Shown: piece after piece, positions 48,061-60,545 of the stretch | How positions within the stretch are numbered: position 1 is the stretch's first letter | Layout: every line of letters begins with the position of its first letter | Source: Paguma larvata | Taxonomy: Eukaryota; Chordata; Mammalia; Carnivora; Viverridae | NCBI GenBank assembly: GCA_030068075.1 | Contig: CM057823.1 | Coordinates: forward strand, 16,526,485-16,590,484 | Length of the DNA stretch: 64,000 bases | Direction: 5' to 3' | The notes under the pieces: model-generated | Database searches by the model: none | What the model was told of the DNA's origin: nothing | Seen by the model: the letters and a program-made list of their open reading frames with translations, nothing else | Translations under genes and position numbers: made by a program

Positions 48061-49444
48061 TTTCATTAAACAAAATGTAATGCATGTAAGTGCATCACCT
48101 TCTCTGAAAAGTCACACTATCATGTCTGCATTATGTATCAGCTCGGGGACCTCTCTGGGAGTTAGAGCCATGGCTTACACGTGACCTTTTACATAATACC
48201 ACTCAGTACTAATTAAAATCTACACATATGTGATAAAATGTATATGATAAAACTGATAGAAACTCTTTCAATCACCTAAAGAAGATATAATCCTCATCAA
48301 TTTATAAATCAAATACCGAACACTTTTTTTAGGTAAACATTAGTACCAAGAAACTACCTTTTATCTAAAAATGATTGACATTTAAGGCTTTATAAAGCTC
48401 CTTTCTTGTGTTCCCCTCTCTAAAGAACTATATGTAAGAAAATCATTTCCACTAATAAATCGTTACTTTCCACTGCCTTCTCTACATGCCCTCCCTATAG
48501 TCCTTTGTATTATATTCCCGTGTTACAAGACTTTGAAAGGTAGTGTCTAATTTCACAACATAGCAGAGCGCTCTTATAGCTTATTCTTGCTGAGAACACA
48601 AAAGGGAGAAACTTACTTCGTAAGTAGGAATAAGACATTAAATTCTCTGTGAGGGTAAGTAAGTAGATATCCTATTACTCTGTACAACATAGTGATATAA
48701 ATATATTTTCTTTTTGGAGGAAAAAAATACTTCATCTTTCTTTTGAATATTTGTCCTCCAAAACCAAGAACACTCCTGTGGCAGGTATATCATAGTGTTC
48801 TGGACTTGACCTGTATTTTGGCTGTAACTCTAGGAAACCTACCTGCCTTCTTTGCTACCCTTGAGGCAAAGCACGTGGGATCCTCAGGAAGAAAAGCAAC
48901 AGTAATGTCAAGTGGGCCTGAAGTGCCTTGTCTATGTTTCTTTTATGGACACATTCTGTTTTCCTAGGTCCTGGTTGAACCCTTGCTAATGGGTTTTAGA
49001 AAAAGAATGCAAAATGTCTTTCTTATTTCGATGTTTTCATCACAGGCAGTGCAAGTGCCTAAGGTAAAAAAAAACAAAACAAAACAAAACCCTTTCTTCT
49101 CATTTCCATTGTCTCTATCTTTGTTTATCTTAAATATTTACTGATTCCCTACGATGTACCCAGCTCGTTGCTAGCTACTGGGTGAAAAACAGAAACAAGG
49201 GAGATAAACTTTCTTTTCCATAACCTGCCCCATAAAGCTAGACAATTAACCACATAAATAAACAACAGACAACAACAACAGAGAATGTTACCATTCTGTA
49301 GTAGAGACTTCTCTTACAAAGCAGAAGTTATACTGATGAGAAGATATTGTTTTTATATACATAAGTGGTGTATGTCTATAAGGCACTTCAGACATTCATT
49401 CTTTCACATCTACTAAGTTGTAGTGGAAACAGCAGTTGCTGGAG
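48061..49444. other. unassigned intronic sequence
   Basis: An (AAAAC)n patch at 49064-49090 and an ancient-repeat-like stretch at 49130-49260 (ACGATGTACCCAGCTCG), unplaced. No exon recognised. Confidence 0.45.
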
Positions 49445-50010
49445 CATTGGCGAGCACCTATTGGCTTAAGCACGCCAGACTCTGTTCTAAACACATTATG
49501 TGTATGTGCTCATCTACTTACATGGCTTAAAATAAAACCACCCATGAAAGAATCAAGAATAAAGTGGTTGTAAGACAGTGCACCTCCTGTTTGAGATCAA
49601 ATAGTACGTCTGTCAAACGCTTTCTGCTCGACTTGGCAAATCACTCAACATCTCTGTACCACGATTTCTTCATCTGCAAATAGGCTAATAATACATAATT
49701 TGTGGGCTTTTTATAAGGAATTGATCACACGATAGATACAAAATGCTTAGATTAGTCACTAGCCTTTGCTAAAGGCACTCAGTGGTTGCTTTAATGATTT
49801 ATTCCTCACTGTAATTACTCCCCTAATAACAGTTCTAGCTGCTATCGTTTCTTTTTTACAAATGAATAAACTCTAGCAAAGAAAGTATAAGTCACTTGCT
49901 TTAAATTGCATAGGTAATAAATGACAGAGCAAATATCTGAACCCAGCGATTTGGGTCTAGAATCTTCCTGGTCAGCTGCTATGAGATACTACTTCTCTGG
50001 TGGTGGTTAA
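49445..50010. repeat. MIR inside MIR
   Basis: A reverse MIR begins at 49445 (GAGCACCTATTGGCTTAAG) and breaks near 49540. A forward MIR follows (about 49550-49790: TTGGCAAATCACTCAAC, TTTCTTCATCTGCAAATAG). The reverse one then resumes (TTACAAATGAATAAACTC, ATGACAGAGCAAATATC). Both are strongly diverged. Confidence 0.65.
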
Positions 50011-50449
50011 ATTCCAGGCTTTCTATAATGTCATATTGAAACGTGAAAATAAATTTGAAAAATTGGAGAAGAGAGTCTCACTTGAAATTAAACATGCAGT
50101 CTCTAAAAGGACTATCTGGTACACACGCTGTCTTAGAGGATAGGACGTGACCTCCACGTGCCATCAGCCACGTTCCAGTGAGAGTCTGGTTCGTTTTGTT
50201 TCACTTTGTTTTCGCAGGTTCTAGACAGGAGTACATACTCCCGAAGTGCCCTCTGCACACATATTTTAGAATGTATCACCTGTGAAAGTCCCTACTGGCT
50301 ATCCTGAAAGGGAAGAGAGTTAATGATTCTCATTGTTAGTGTCAATGGCCTGAAGATGGCATGTCTTGAATGGATACAGTTTTATCTGAGTTTTTTTTTT
50401 TTTTTAATCAAGTAAGGTTTCTTATACTCACTGACAGAAATTTTACAAC
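50011..50449. other. unassigned intronic sequence
   Basis: Includes a 15-16 bp poly(T) near 50391. Nothing else recognised. Confidence 0.45.
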
Positions 50450-51465
50450 TTTGCAATAAACCTGCATCATCCTCAAATTCTCCACCTTCCTTCTCTTCAA
50501 TATCCAATCAGCTGTGTTAGAAGTGTTTCTTAAATATACCTTTTCCAGTCATTTCCTGTGACAACTTCTGAAAAAGACTCGTAACTCGCATCACAATAAC
50601 CACTTTTCCCTTACATCGATTCTTCATATGCAGTGTTATATTTCTTTTTTTAATTTTTTAAAAATGTTAATTTATCTTTGAGACAGAGAGAGAGAGAGAG
50701 AGAATGGGGGAGGGGCAGAGAGAGAAAGGGAGACACAGAATGCGAAGCAGGCTCCAGGCTCTGAGCCGTCAGCACTGAGCCCGACATGGGGATCGAACTC
50801 ACAGATCGTGAGATCATGACCTGAGATGAAGTCTGACGCCTCACCCAGCTGCTCCTGCAGTGTTATATTTCTAAAACATTTTTTAAAAATTTGGCGTGCT
50901 TGAATTAAAACAAAACAAAATAAAACACTTATTGATTCCTCATTCCCAGCTTGGAAAAAATTCACATTCATAACATATAAGGGACTTTATAATATGATCC
51001 AATTCTGCTTTTGTAGCTCTCTTTCCTACTACTTCACCATGCAAAAATGACCCAAATTTCCCATATTTCCAAAAATATGCTACTTCTGTGTATTCTCATC
51101 TTCTGTTCCTTAAGCCTGAACTTCTTATCCACGTCTCCATAAAACTGGCAAAATTATAGATATTTTCCAGTTCCAGCTCAAAGTTGCATCCTTTGGGAAG
51201 CATTCCTGCTCCTCCAGAATTAAAATTCACCTCCCGCTCTCCGATTTCACAATGAGTGTTGATGTCTATCATGGTACTTGTCACAAGATTTTTGCTTTGC
51301 TTTGTTTTGATCATTCCTTTGTTTATATCTTCCGTTAGAATGGACAGTCCTGAAAGCACAGTGTGTTGTCATTTTCTCTTACACATGCAACCTTTTGAAA
51401 GCCTAGTTTGTGTCATACTTGGCACTTAGTTCATGTTCAATAAATGTCTGTTGAGTGAATGCATT
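50450..51465 (+). repeat. L2, about 1 kb, interrupted by a SINE
   Basis: Forward L2: TCTCCACCTTCCTTCTC; after the SINE GATTCCTCATTCCCAGC, CTCAAAGTTGCATCCTTTGG, CATGGTACTTGTCACAAG and the end TTCAATAAATGTCTGTTGAG. Confidence 0.78.
50646..50855 (-). mobile_element. CAN-SINE with perfect 17-bp target duplication
   Basis: TGCAGTGTTATATTTCT at 50629 is repeated exactly at 50856. The head is partly deleted (the complement runs CTCACCCAGCTGCTCC), losing part of the A-box side. Confidence 0.96.
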
Positions 51466-53345
51466 GAGCTGGGCACATTACAGTGTAATGCACTCAGGCC
51501 ACCTACGTTTACCTGGATTTGTGTTCAGGCCACACAGAATTTACCAGACTCTTCCTACATTTTTTTGCTCCCAGAGCAAGGTGTCTCAAGAGCCATGTAA
51601 GTGGATCGAGTCATATCGCATTATGATTTGATTTCTATTCATCATCTCTCTACATGAAGCAGACTTTATTCTTTCCCTTAAGCATTGGACCCACTTAAGA
51701 AGCTGGAAAACAGGTTACTTTTTAATTCTTTGATTAACAAAACAATTACTTGAAAATTGAATTCCTTCAGAATGCAAAGCATTTAACTGTTGACATTTGT
51801 ACTTGAAAGGTAGAAGTATTGATCATGAAAAGGGATATATCTATATATATGTTTAAGTGACTCCCTTAAATTCTCAGTGATTACATTGTGACCTGAATGT
51901 GAAGTAATAAAAGAGAGAGAGCATTTATTCATCAGTTAGCTTTTTTGTGTTTCTATTCCAACGCTTTTATTGAGAATTCCCCATTTTCGTTAATTTTTTG
52001 TTATACATTTTCTAGTCATGGAGGTCACTACACAGAATGTCTTGTGAGAAGGATCTAAGACCTCTGATGGCCCTCTGGCTTCTTCCTGCCTCTTTAAAAC
52101 TACATAGTAACCACCGTGGTATGGACAGACTCCTCCTGAGGGCCTCCTTATCTCAGTTGCTATCGATGAATGTGTTTTCAGAATAATGACACAGGGAGCA
52201 GTTTTGCACACAGAGTTGCATTTACGGGGAATCTTTGGTAATCTGTCACTTCCCCTTATCATTCAAAATGCTCCAACTCAACTTTTACCCATGTGTAGGC
52301 TTAGAAAATGAACACTTCTTGAATCAGCCTCCTAAAAGGGAAAAGTATTGTATGTACCTAAAAATAATAAAGATCCAGATGGATGAAAGGTTACTGTTGT
52401 TTTAAGCAGACGACATTAAATTCCCAGAGATGCCCCTTTTCCTCTCAGGTGACATTGGCTGAACCAGGGAAATAGTCTCCTCTTTCCATTTCTTTGTTGA
52501 GTTTCTATTTTGTCCCTTCGGCTGTCCCATGAGTCTTTCCTCAGGCTGATCTTGCCCCTGTACTCATTCAGGGGTGCCAATCTGTTCACTCTCTGCCCCA
52601 CCCAGAACCTGAATGAGGTATACCAAAACTGATGGGATAGAGGAGACTGGGTATCGCCCAGTCACTTGCAGTCACTTTGATGGGCAGAAAGAAACTTTAG
52701 AGTGTATGTAAGTATCTTCTGTTTAACCAATTCACATGCCCTAAAAAAATAAAGGGATCAATTCTTTTAAATCATTTATTTATATGGAACAAGGAATAAT
52801 TTAAGTCTTCTAGAAATGGAACCATCCAATCGTGAATCGGTAGTTATTTCAGAAAAGCAACGTGCAAAGCCTCTTCTACCTCTTTTGTCATGAAATATTA
52901 CAGGCTATGCCACATATGTATTTGTCTATGAAACGGACTTTATCTTGTATAGATATAAGAAATGAGGAAAATAAAGGGTTAATCAAGGAGCTCAATTAAA
53001 TTATTTCTCTTTTACATTGCTTGAAATTGGCACTAGAGAAAAGATAAGAAATCTGTGGAATCTGAAAATTAAAAAATACAGCACACCTAACCAAAAGTTC
53101 CCTATTCTCAGATAAGATGTATGGAATTTTCCAAGAAATGCTATGTTAAGTAAAGGAAAAAGGATAGAGAAGTTAAAAGAAAAATAATTTATTGGATTAT
53201 TTCCCATAGAAAAATCTTCATTCATATTACTTAAGTTTCTTCTAGTTAGAACAACAAGTACAACAACCACAAATCTTTCTCTTCAAATCGAGTTGTCTTA
53301 TGAACCCCTTCAAGTATCTGAAATATTAGGACCAAATTGTTAGTT

Positions 53346-53383
<38 letters not shown>

Positions 53384-53554
53384 ACGTATTTATGCTATTA
53401 CTGAATTTCTGCAGAAACAGATGAGGGAAATCAGCAATATAATAATTATGACAAAAATTATTCCATAATAACAAAAGATAATGGAATGACAAAATATGTA
53501 ATAAGAACAACAACTGGTTATAAAGTTAAATAAGTACATCATGGGTATAGCACC
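51466..53554. other. unassigned intronic sequence
   Basis: GC-richer patches at 52010-52260 and 52420-52640, neither assigned. No exon with convincing splice signals and domain content found. Confidence 0.45.
53347..53386. repeat. (GT)n microsatellite
   Basis: About 17 GT units ending GCGCACG. Confidence 0.95.
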
Positions 53555-54136
53555 TGCGATGGTTACTTTTATGCATCAACTTAATGGGCCATGGGTACTC
53601 AGATATTTGGCTAAACATTATTCTGGGTGTGTCTGTCAGGGAGTTTTTGAAAAAGATTAAAGTTAAAGTTGATAGATTGGATAAAGTAGATTGCCCTCCA
53701 CAGTGTGGGTTCACCTCATCCATCCACTGAAGACCCAAATAGAACAAAAAGCTGGTGAGAGAATTTGCTGTCTCTGCCTGACTATCTTTGAGCTGGGACA
53801 TCAGCCTTCTCCTGCTTTCTTACTCGGACCCAGACTGGAATTTTACTCCTGGTTCTCAGGCCTTTGGACTGGGTCTCAGCTTTCTGATTGCAGGTCCTAG
53901 GACTTCTCATAACTGTGTGGATCAATTCCTTATAATAAATATATAATCATATATATAATATTACATTATTATATTATATAATATAGTATACTATAATATA
54001 GATACATACACATATAAATACATGAGACAAAGAGAAAACCTACATATAGGTTATAAATTTTGTGTAGATAACTTTTGTATCTCAGTTAGCTCATGAGAAA
54101 CTATATATAGATTCTTTGGAGAACCCAAACTAATAA
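53555..54136 (+). mobile_element. MLT2-type ERVL solo LTR with an expanded AT tract
   Basis: GATGGTTACTTTTATGCATC, GATATTTGGCTAAACATTAT, TCTGGGTGTGTCTGTCAGGG, TAGATTGCCCTCCACAGTG and the end GGAGAACCCAAACTAATAAA follow MLT2 LTRs. The region after CAATTCCTTATAATAAAT (53935-54010) has grown into a long AT repeat. Confidence 0.85.
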
Positions 54137-54169
54137 AGTGCCCATATTAATTACCAAAGGAACATGGCA

Positions 54170-54222
54170 AAATATATATATATTATGGATATATATATAT
54201 ATATATATATATATGGATATTA
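54170..54222. repeat. (AT)n repeat
   Basis: Alternating TA in two runs separated by TATGG, just beyond the MLT2 LTR. Confidence 0.9.
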
Positions 54223-55655
54223 AGCATAAGTAAACTGCCCCTTCAGACAATGTGTATTGAGTTTGTATGATATTATCTATGATTTTTCTACGCTTTGAGG
54301 CATTTTGTTAATTCTGATTATACCTTTGCTGTATCTGGTAAGTTAATTGTGCAAAAAGTAGAAGAATAAATCCTCTGTCGATTTGTGTAATCATTACTTT
54401 GAAACAGGTAGCAGTTTTTATCCTTTCGCTGTCAACTAAATAAAAGAGTAGAAACTATTCCTGGGATTACTTTTCCAAATAACTATAGCACTTTCAAATT
54501 TCTGACTTTTTTTTCATGCTAAAATAATACAAGCAATAATCCTTGGTCTCTTTACAGGAAAGTCTAATGAGGACAGGTGTGAGAGCTAGGAAAAATGTAA
54601 AATCAATTCTATTTCTAGCTGTATCAATATGGTAACTACAGCATCTGTGGTCAGTGAACATTTAGAGTATGTCGGACCAATTAGCACAGGACATGACCAG
54701 AGAAATTACTCTCACCCGACACTTAGGAATGTGTAAAGCTCACAAATCATGTGAGGATCTTTCTACATGCAGGCTGGGGTGAAGCCCAAGATGTTTCATG
54801 CCTAACAAGCTCCCAAGTGAGGCCACGGTCCTGGTGTGAAGATGCCTGAATCATATGGGATCTGTTTGCACGAGGTGTAGGAATGGAGAGAGACTTATGA
54901 AGAACCGCTTTCTAGAAGCTTCTACATCTGCAGTGTGGGCCTGAACCCATAGATCAAGCAGAAAATTGGAGCTGCCTGAAAACATTAATTTTGAACTATT
55001 GCCCAAAGCATGGGCACGTTTAACCCATGGATTTATAAATTAGGATGTGTTTGCCTTCTACTTCCCACCCTCTATGAAAAAGACTGTTCCCCAACCTGTG
55101 TCCACTTTTCCTGTGCACACGGCAGTTAGGCTACATTGTCAAGTCTTTGTTGGAGGTAGGTCTGGCCATACAACCAAAGCTGTAGTCAAAAAAATATAGG
55201 CCGAAGTGATAGAAAAGTTTGGAGGCCTGGACTACAAAAGCCTGTCATGTGCTCACTTCTCTGTGTGAGGCCGCAGGTGTTGTAGACAGACACACGGAGA
55301 GGACCCGGGCCTCTAAATGTCTGTAGGGATCTGAGACACCAGTCCTAACAACACCACCAGATTGTGAAGTGAGACATAAGTTTTGTACTTAAACTAACCC
55401 ATGAGATATCAAAGTTTCCCGTTACAGAAGCGTGCCTATTCTGATACAATACCCTTCCTTCTCTTCTTTGAGGTGTTGACTGCCCCAGTATTTCTACCCA
55501 AGGCCTCCTCACTGGGCTGCCCCGTGCAAGGCCTCCCTCCCTGTCTTAAGTTTTCTCCATATCTGTCTCCTTCAATGGTCATGCTGACATTTCTCATATC
55601 ACTGATATACTCTGGGAACATTATTCTACAGATTGAACTGTTAAATGAAATACTT
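54223..55655. other. unassigned intronic sequence around a MER5-like scrap
   Basis: Apart from the MER5-like fragment listed separately, nothing is recognised. The 54600-55400 stretch is GC-richer than average for the window. Confidence 0.4.
54775..54860 (-). repeat. MER5-like hAT fragment
   Basis: CATGCCTAACAAGCTCCCAA followed by GGTCCTGGTG matches one end of MER5 in reverse. Short and diverged. Confidence 0.45.
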
Positions 55656-55865
55656 TTTTTTTTTTTTAACGTTTATTTATTTTTGAGAGACAGAGCATGA
55701 GCAAGGGAGGGGCAGAGAGAGAGAGAGGCAGACGCAGAATCTGAAGCAGGCTCCAGGCTCCGAGCCATCAGCACAGAGCCTGACGCGGGGCTCAACCCAC
55801 AGATGGTGAGATCATGACCTGAGCCGAAGTCGGCCGCCCAACCAACTGAGCCACCCAGGCGCCCC
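55656..55865 (-). mobile_element. CAN-SINE, young
   Basis: Reverse SINE close to consensus (GAGCCACCCAGGCGCCCC). TAAATGAAATACTT (55642) and TAAATGATATACTT (55866) flank it. Confidence 0.96.
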
Positions 55866-55949
55866 TAAATGATATACTTAAATGTGATGATATTTAACAA
55901 TGTATTTTTCTCTTAGGAGTAATTAATCAAATTTGCTTCAGCTGGAAGA

Positions 55950-56365
55950 GAGATCTGCAAACTTTCTCTTAAAGGGCCAGATAGTAAATACTTTAGACTC
56001 TGTAGACCATGCAGTTGCTGTTGGAACTATTCAACTTTGCTTTTGTAGCTTAAAAGTGGTCATCGGCAAGACATGAATGGACATGCCTGTTAGCAGAAGA
56101 CCATGGGGGAGGGGAAGAGGGGGAAAAACTAGTCGCAGAGAGGGAGGGAGGCAAAACATAAGAGACTCTTAAATACTAAAAACAAACTGATGACTGATGG
56201 GGGTGTGGGGGTGGGGAGAGTGGGTGACAGGCATGGAGGAGGGCACTTGCTGGGATGAGCACTGGGTGTTGTATGGAAATCAATTTGACAATAGATTATA
56301 TTAAAAAAGTAAAAGAATGGGCACGTCTGTTTTGTAGTAAAACCTTATTTAAAAAAAGGCACTCA
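55950..56365. mobile_element. ancient hAT-like element split by an L1 tail
   Basis: CTGCAAACTTTCTCTTAAAG, GGGCCAGATAGTAAATACTT, ATTCAACTTTGCTTTTGTAG, then after the L1 TAGTAAAACCTTATTTAAAA. This matches a common eutherian non-autonomous element whose end reads GGTCGGCAAACTTTTTCTG. Family name not certain. Confidence 0.65.
56092..56314 (+). mobile_element. young carnivore L1, 3' end only
   Basis: G-rich 3' UTR (GGGGGAGGGGAAGAGGGGG, CATAAGAGACTCTTAAATAC, GGGATGAGCACTGGGTGTTG, CAATTTGACAATAGATTATA) as in carnivore L1s. GAATGGACATGCCTGTT (56075) and GAATGGGCACGTCTGTT (56315) are the 17-bp target duplication. Severely 5'-truncated. Confidence 0.9.
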
Positions 56366-57499
56366 TTCGCATGCACAATAAACTGACTTCTGATCTAAAG
56401 AATGAATTTCTGATGAATTTCAGCCCTCAAAGCTACAGCAACTATGCACCCAATGTTTTTCAAAATAATGCTGTCATTTAACGATTTTATTTTTGAATGA
56501 TTTCTAAAAAAATATAGTGTTAACTTGATATGCAGTTTTAATATAAGATTTCACATAAAAATAATTTAATTAAAAAGAATATAAGTATTATAAATCGAGG
56601 TATAAATTTCACTGTAAAATTCTGCTTAGGATACTTCTTAATTCTAGAATCTGAGGACTCTTGACTTTTATCGGCTTTGGAAAACAATCATCCATGATCT
56701 CTTCAATAGTGCCTCGACTTCATTCTTTACATCCTTCCCATGAGGAATTTCCCTTAGAGATGCACTATACCTTCTTCCATTCTATCTGTATCTCTGCTTA
56801 ACTCTGTCTTCTATTTTCCATCTCCTTATCTCTGTGCTACCTGCTGACTTAGGGCTTCAGCCCTTGTGTATGGACTTCTTTCATCTGTGTTAGTCATCTG
56901 TTAAGCTATTCACTGAGTTAACAATTCATTGATTTATCTTTTATTATGAATTTTTTTCACATGTGAGTGGGCAATTATATTTGTTTATGTTACTGCTTTT
57001 CATTTGCTCCCTTCATTATCCTAGTTTGTTTCTTAAGCATATTTATACATAGTATTTTATTATTCTGTACCTGAAAATTCTAATTGCTGAAGTAGTTTAG
57101 AGATCTAATTTAGTGAACCATTGTTTGTGTTGGATTTGTCTCGTGTTAGCCCATTTCTGATTGTTCCTTTTTGTTGTTGCTGAGCTCATGGTTAACATGC
57201 AAGAATTTCCAGGAGCCTGGAGAAAGGAAGCGTTCTTCTGGAGAAGGTTTGTATTTGCTTCTGCTAGGCACTGGAGGACAGTACACATCGGGGAAGATAT
57301 GAATTCAAGAAGGCAGGGCAACATTTACAAATTCTCAAAGGATACGCTATTTACAGACATAATGGCCTGATGTTTCTTACGCTGTTCAGCTGGCTATTGA
57401 TTCCCATGGCTTAAAGTTATGTGTATTGTTAACCGTTACTGTGGGAAACTCTGATTTCAGCCTTTACGTCCTGCTATTTTTTCAACAGTTTCTTTTTTT
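56366..57499. other. unassigned intronic sequence
   Basis: Nothing recognised. Confidence 0.5.
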
Positions 57500-57721
57500 T
57501 TCTTTTTTTAAAATTTTTAACGTTTATTTATTTTTGACACATAGAGACAGAGCATGAACAGGAGAAGGGCAGAGAGAGAGAGGGAGACACAGAACCTGAA
57601 GCAGGCTCCAGGTTCTGAGCCATCAGCACAGAGCCCGACACGGGGCTCGAACTCACAGACTGTGAGATCATGACCTGAGCTGAAGTTTGCCGCTTAACGA
57701 ACTGAGCCACCCAGGTGCCCC
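57500..57721 (-). mobile_element. CAN-SINE
   Basis: Reverse SINE; head complement ends CCACCCAGGTGCCCC. CAGTTTCTTTTTTTT and CTGTTTCTTTTTTTT flank it. Confidence 0.94.
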
Positions 57722-57929
57722 TCTCTGTTTCTTTTTTTTGTTTTATTTTGTTTTGGGGGGATTTTTTTTGGACTTATGGTTTCTCCATTACCTTTCTCAA
57801 ATGAAAAAGTCCATTCTATACATCTTCTTTGAAATTTACAACACATGCAGATTTTCAGTGGGACTGTATTTCAGAATACAGAGGTTGCAAATGTATCAGA
57901 AGTCAAAGTCCTCGTTATATATCATTTTA

Positions 57930-57968
57930 ATATAAAATATATATATATATATATATATTAATATAAAA
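57930..57968. repeat. (AT)n repeat
   Basis: About 12 AT units within TATAAAATAT sequence. Confidence 0.85.
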
Positions 57969-58220
57969 ACGAACTTATTATTCAAAAAATATAACGAAGC
58001 TTGAAGTATAGAGATGAGGGTTGATAAGAATTAAAGTAAAATAATTATGCCTATTTTAAGGATAGAATAGAGAGTAACCTGAGGTTAGACAAGTTAGTAC
58101 CGGACACATATCTCATCAGAGCCTGCTGAAAAATAGGCATGTGTGTATCAATGTTCCTCAAAGCTGATCCATTCTTGAAAAGGTATTCATTTATTTGTAT
58201 TTTCATAAAATCTTGTATTT

Positions 58221-58386
58221 ATTTTTTTATTTTTTAAAGATTTTATTTTATTACTATCTTTTTTAGGTAGGTTTCACACCCAGCATGGAGCCCATTGTGG
58301 GGGCTTGAACTCATGACCTCGAGTTCAAGACCTGAACTGAGATCAAGTGTTAGATGCTCAACCAACTAAGCCACTCAGGTGCCCCC
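58221..58386 (-). mobile_element. short CAN-SINE (older branch)
   Basis: AAAGATTTTATTTTATTAC tail, then GGGGGCTTGAACTCATGACC and the head CCACTCAGGTGCCCC. Lacks the CT-rich body of the felid type. Confidence 0.82.
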
Positions 58387-58615
58387 CTAAACGTATTTTT
58401 TAAATCACAAAGAAAAAGTTGTTTTGCCAAAGGAGCTATCTATATTAAGAGTGTAGAAACAGCTAAAAGCTTCTAAATGTAATAAATTAACCAATTTAAT
58501 ATTACTGAATACTAGACTTAAAGGGTTTTTCCTATTAAAGCACAGAATCTGGGACAGGAGAAATCAGTGAATTCTAGTTGAGACATTATCAAAGGATTTT
58601 TTAGAGTCACTTTTA

Positions 58616-58825
58616 GGGGCACCTGGGTGGCTCAGTTGGTTAAGTGGCCGACTTCAGCTCAGGTCATGATCTCATGGTCTGTGAGTTCAAGCCCTGAGTC
58701 AGGCTCTGTGCTGATGGCTCAGAGCCTGGAGCCTGCTTCAGATTCTGTGTCTCCCTCTCTCTCTGCCCTTCCCCTGCTCACACTCTGTCTCTATGTCTCT
58801 CAAAAATAAATAAAAACGATAAAAA
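58616..58825 (+). mobile_element. CAN-SINE, clean target duplication
   Basis: GGGGCACCTGGGTGGCTCAG start. AGAGTCACTTTTA at 58603 is repeated exactly at 58826. An open frame across it is typical of intact copies and is not a gene. Confidence 0.96.
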
Positions 58826-59309
58826 AGAGTCACTTTTACACATAAAACAGTATTACAGTTTTTCTCCGCTGTTCTATTTTCCATAAAAATAAAAGACAGA
58901 TGCCATTTGCAGAGGAAACACACTGAGGAGGATAACATAAAATATTTATGCTTTTATTAAGACTGTACTTCTTCCAAAAAGAAATTAAGTGTGTTATAAA
59001 CATAAACACAATGTTAAGTTGGGCACTAAAATTTATAAACAGAACTAAAGGCCTTTTAAACACGAGAAATAAATGTGTCCAGACAGATATCTTGTTCTGT
59101 TGCAACGAGCTTGTGTTAGAGTTGAACCCTGAATTTTACTTTGACTTTTCTAGCAGTTAAGGCAAAATAAAAAGGTTATGTTATAAAATTGTCATCGCCT
59201 GAGAAAAGCAAGCAGGGAAATATTTAGGGAGTGGATATTTTCCATTACTATTAGCGTCTAATATCCCTCTAGGAGTTTTAAAGGTGTTCGTTTACACCAT
59301 TTGTTTCCA

Positions 59310-59430
59310 GGGGTGCCTGGGTGGCTCAGGCGGCTAAGCGTCCGACTCTTGATCTCAGCTCAGGTCGTGATCTCAGGACGGCGACTTCAGGCCTTATAAT
59401 AAATAAATAAATACAAATAAACAAATAAAG
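59310..59430 (+). mobile_element. CAN-SINE, lacking its body
   Basis: The head GGGGTGCCTGGGTGGCTCAG continues to GATCTCAGGACGGCGACTTC, then jumps to (AAAT)n. CATTTGTTTCCA (59298) and CATTCGTTTCCA (59431) flank it, so the deletion happened before or during insertion. Confidence 0.92.
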
Positions 59431-59442
59431 CATTCGTTTCCA

Positions 59443-60289
59443 AATTCAGGCCAATCTAATAGTGCGCTGTTCTGTCTTCCCTGAGGCCCGCCCGACTTAG
59501 GAGCCAGATGCCAAACACTAAGGAAGAAGTCAGAATTTCCACTTTTGTCAGACAATAAGTGAAGCAGTAAACACAAATGAATGAATGAAGAGTGTTAAAA
59601 ATAAACCAGATTTTAAAATTGAATCCAGCTGTTACACTTTGTTTAAACTCCCATTATTGGTATGTCAAAAATAATCTATTGGTATGCATTAATGATTTAT
59701 ATTAATAACATACATGGTTAAAAAATTCTGTTTCATCCTTTCTGAAGCCAAATATATTTACGAGTAGAATGAATGCGTATACTTAACTATTTTAGAAAGT
59801 GCAAGATATAATTTAATCTTTTTATCTGTAGGAGGAACTTATAATGCTGGAAATTCATTATTCTAAATATGAATGATCAATTTAATAAAGCCGTAGAGAG
59901 CGTAGAGGAGTAATCTGTGTTAATATCTAGTCACATTCTGCACTGTAAGATTCTTCACAATTAAGTGACTATTAATTTGCAAAAGTTAAAAATAACTTCC
60001 CATCTCTGAAGTGAGGTACTGAACTAGATTCCCAGCAATCATATGCCTGTACTGAGTTCCTATTATCTCTCTAATGACAGCTGGTTTTGCTCCCAGTTCC
60101 AACGGGCATGGAAATGGAGGGGGGAGGGGCATCTAATGTGACATCTATGTGTCTCAGAGCTAGTTCCAGATAATTCTCTCCTCCCTTTTTCTCCTCCCTA
60201 ATCTTTGAATCCCACATCACCACACTACACAATCCACAACTCTTATTTGCTCTCACTCCTAGAAGTTTCCATCTTCTCATTCACTCAAT
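59443..60289. other. unassigned intronic sequence
   Basis: Nothing recognised apart from a weakly L2-like transition near 60150. Confidence 0.45.
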
Positions 60290-60545
60290 GTCATTCTCTC
60301 CTCTCATTACATTCTTAATTCTTAGTGATTTCAGTTACCATATGGATGGCCTTCCGTTATTCTGAACTATTGAATTCCTGCTTTTAAGTTCCCATGATCT
60401 TGTCATACACCCTTCTTAGCCTCTTTCGTGGTCCTACTAAGGCTGTCATTACTTACTAACTGCAACTTTTCCATTAAGCTCCACCTCAAGCATACCACAC
60501 ATGTCCTTTCAACTTACTTTTTCTAGTACCTGAAATCAGATTAAA
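60290..60545 (+). repeat. L2 fragment (ORF part)
   Basis: AGTGATTTCAGTTACCATAT, GGATGGCCTTCCGTTATTC, CCATGATCTTGTCATACACC and CACCTCAAGCATACCACAC follow an internal L2 segment. Confidence 0.6.

Noticed and set aside
52010..52640. GC-richer patches considered as further exons
   Set aside because: No open frame with flanking AG/GT signals and recognisable protein content; left unassigned.
58627..58809. Open frame with a Met start, similar to frames at 6414, 50650, 57528 and 115
   Set aside because: All are the same reading frame through the CAN-SINE tRNA-like head and CT-rich body; they are repeat translations and not a gene family.
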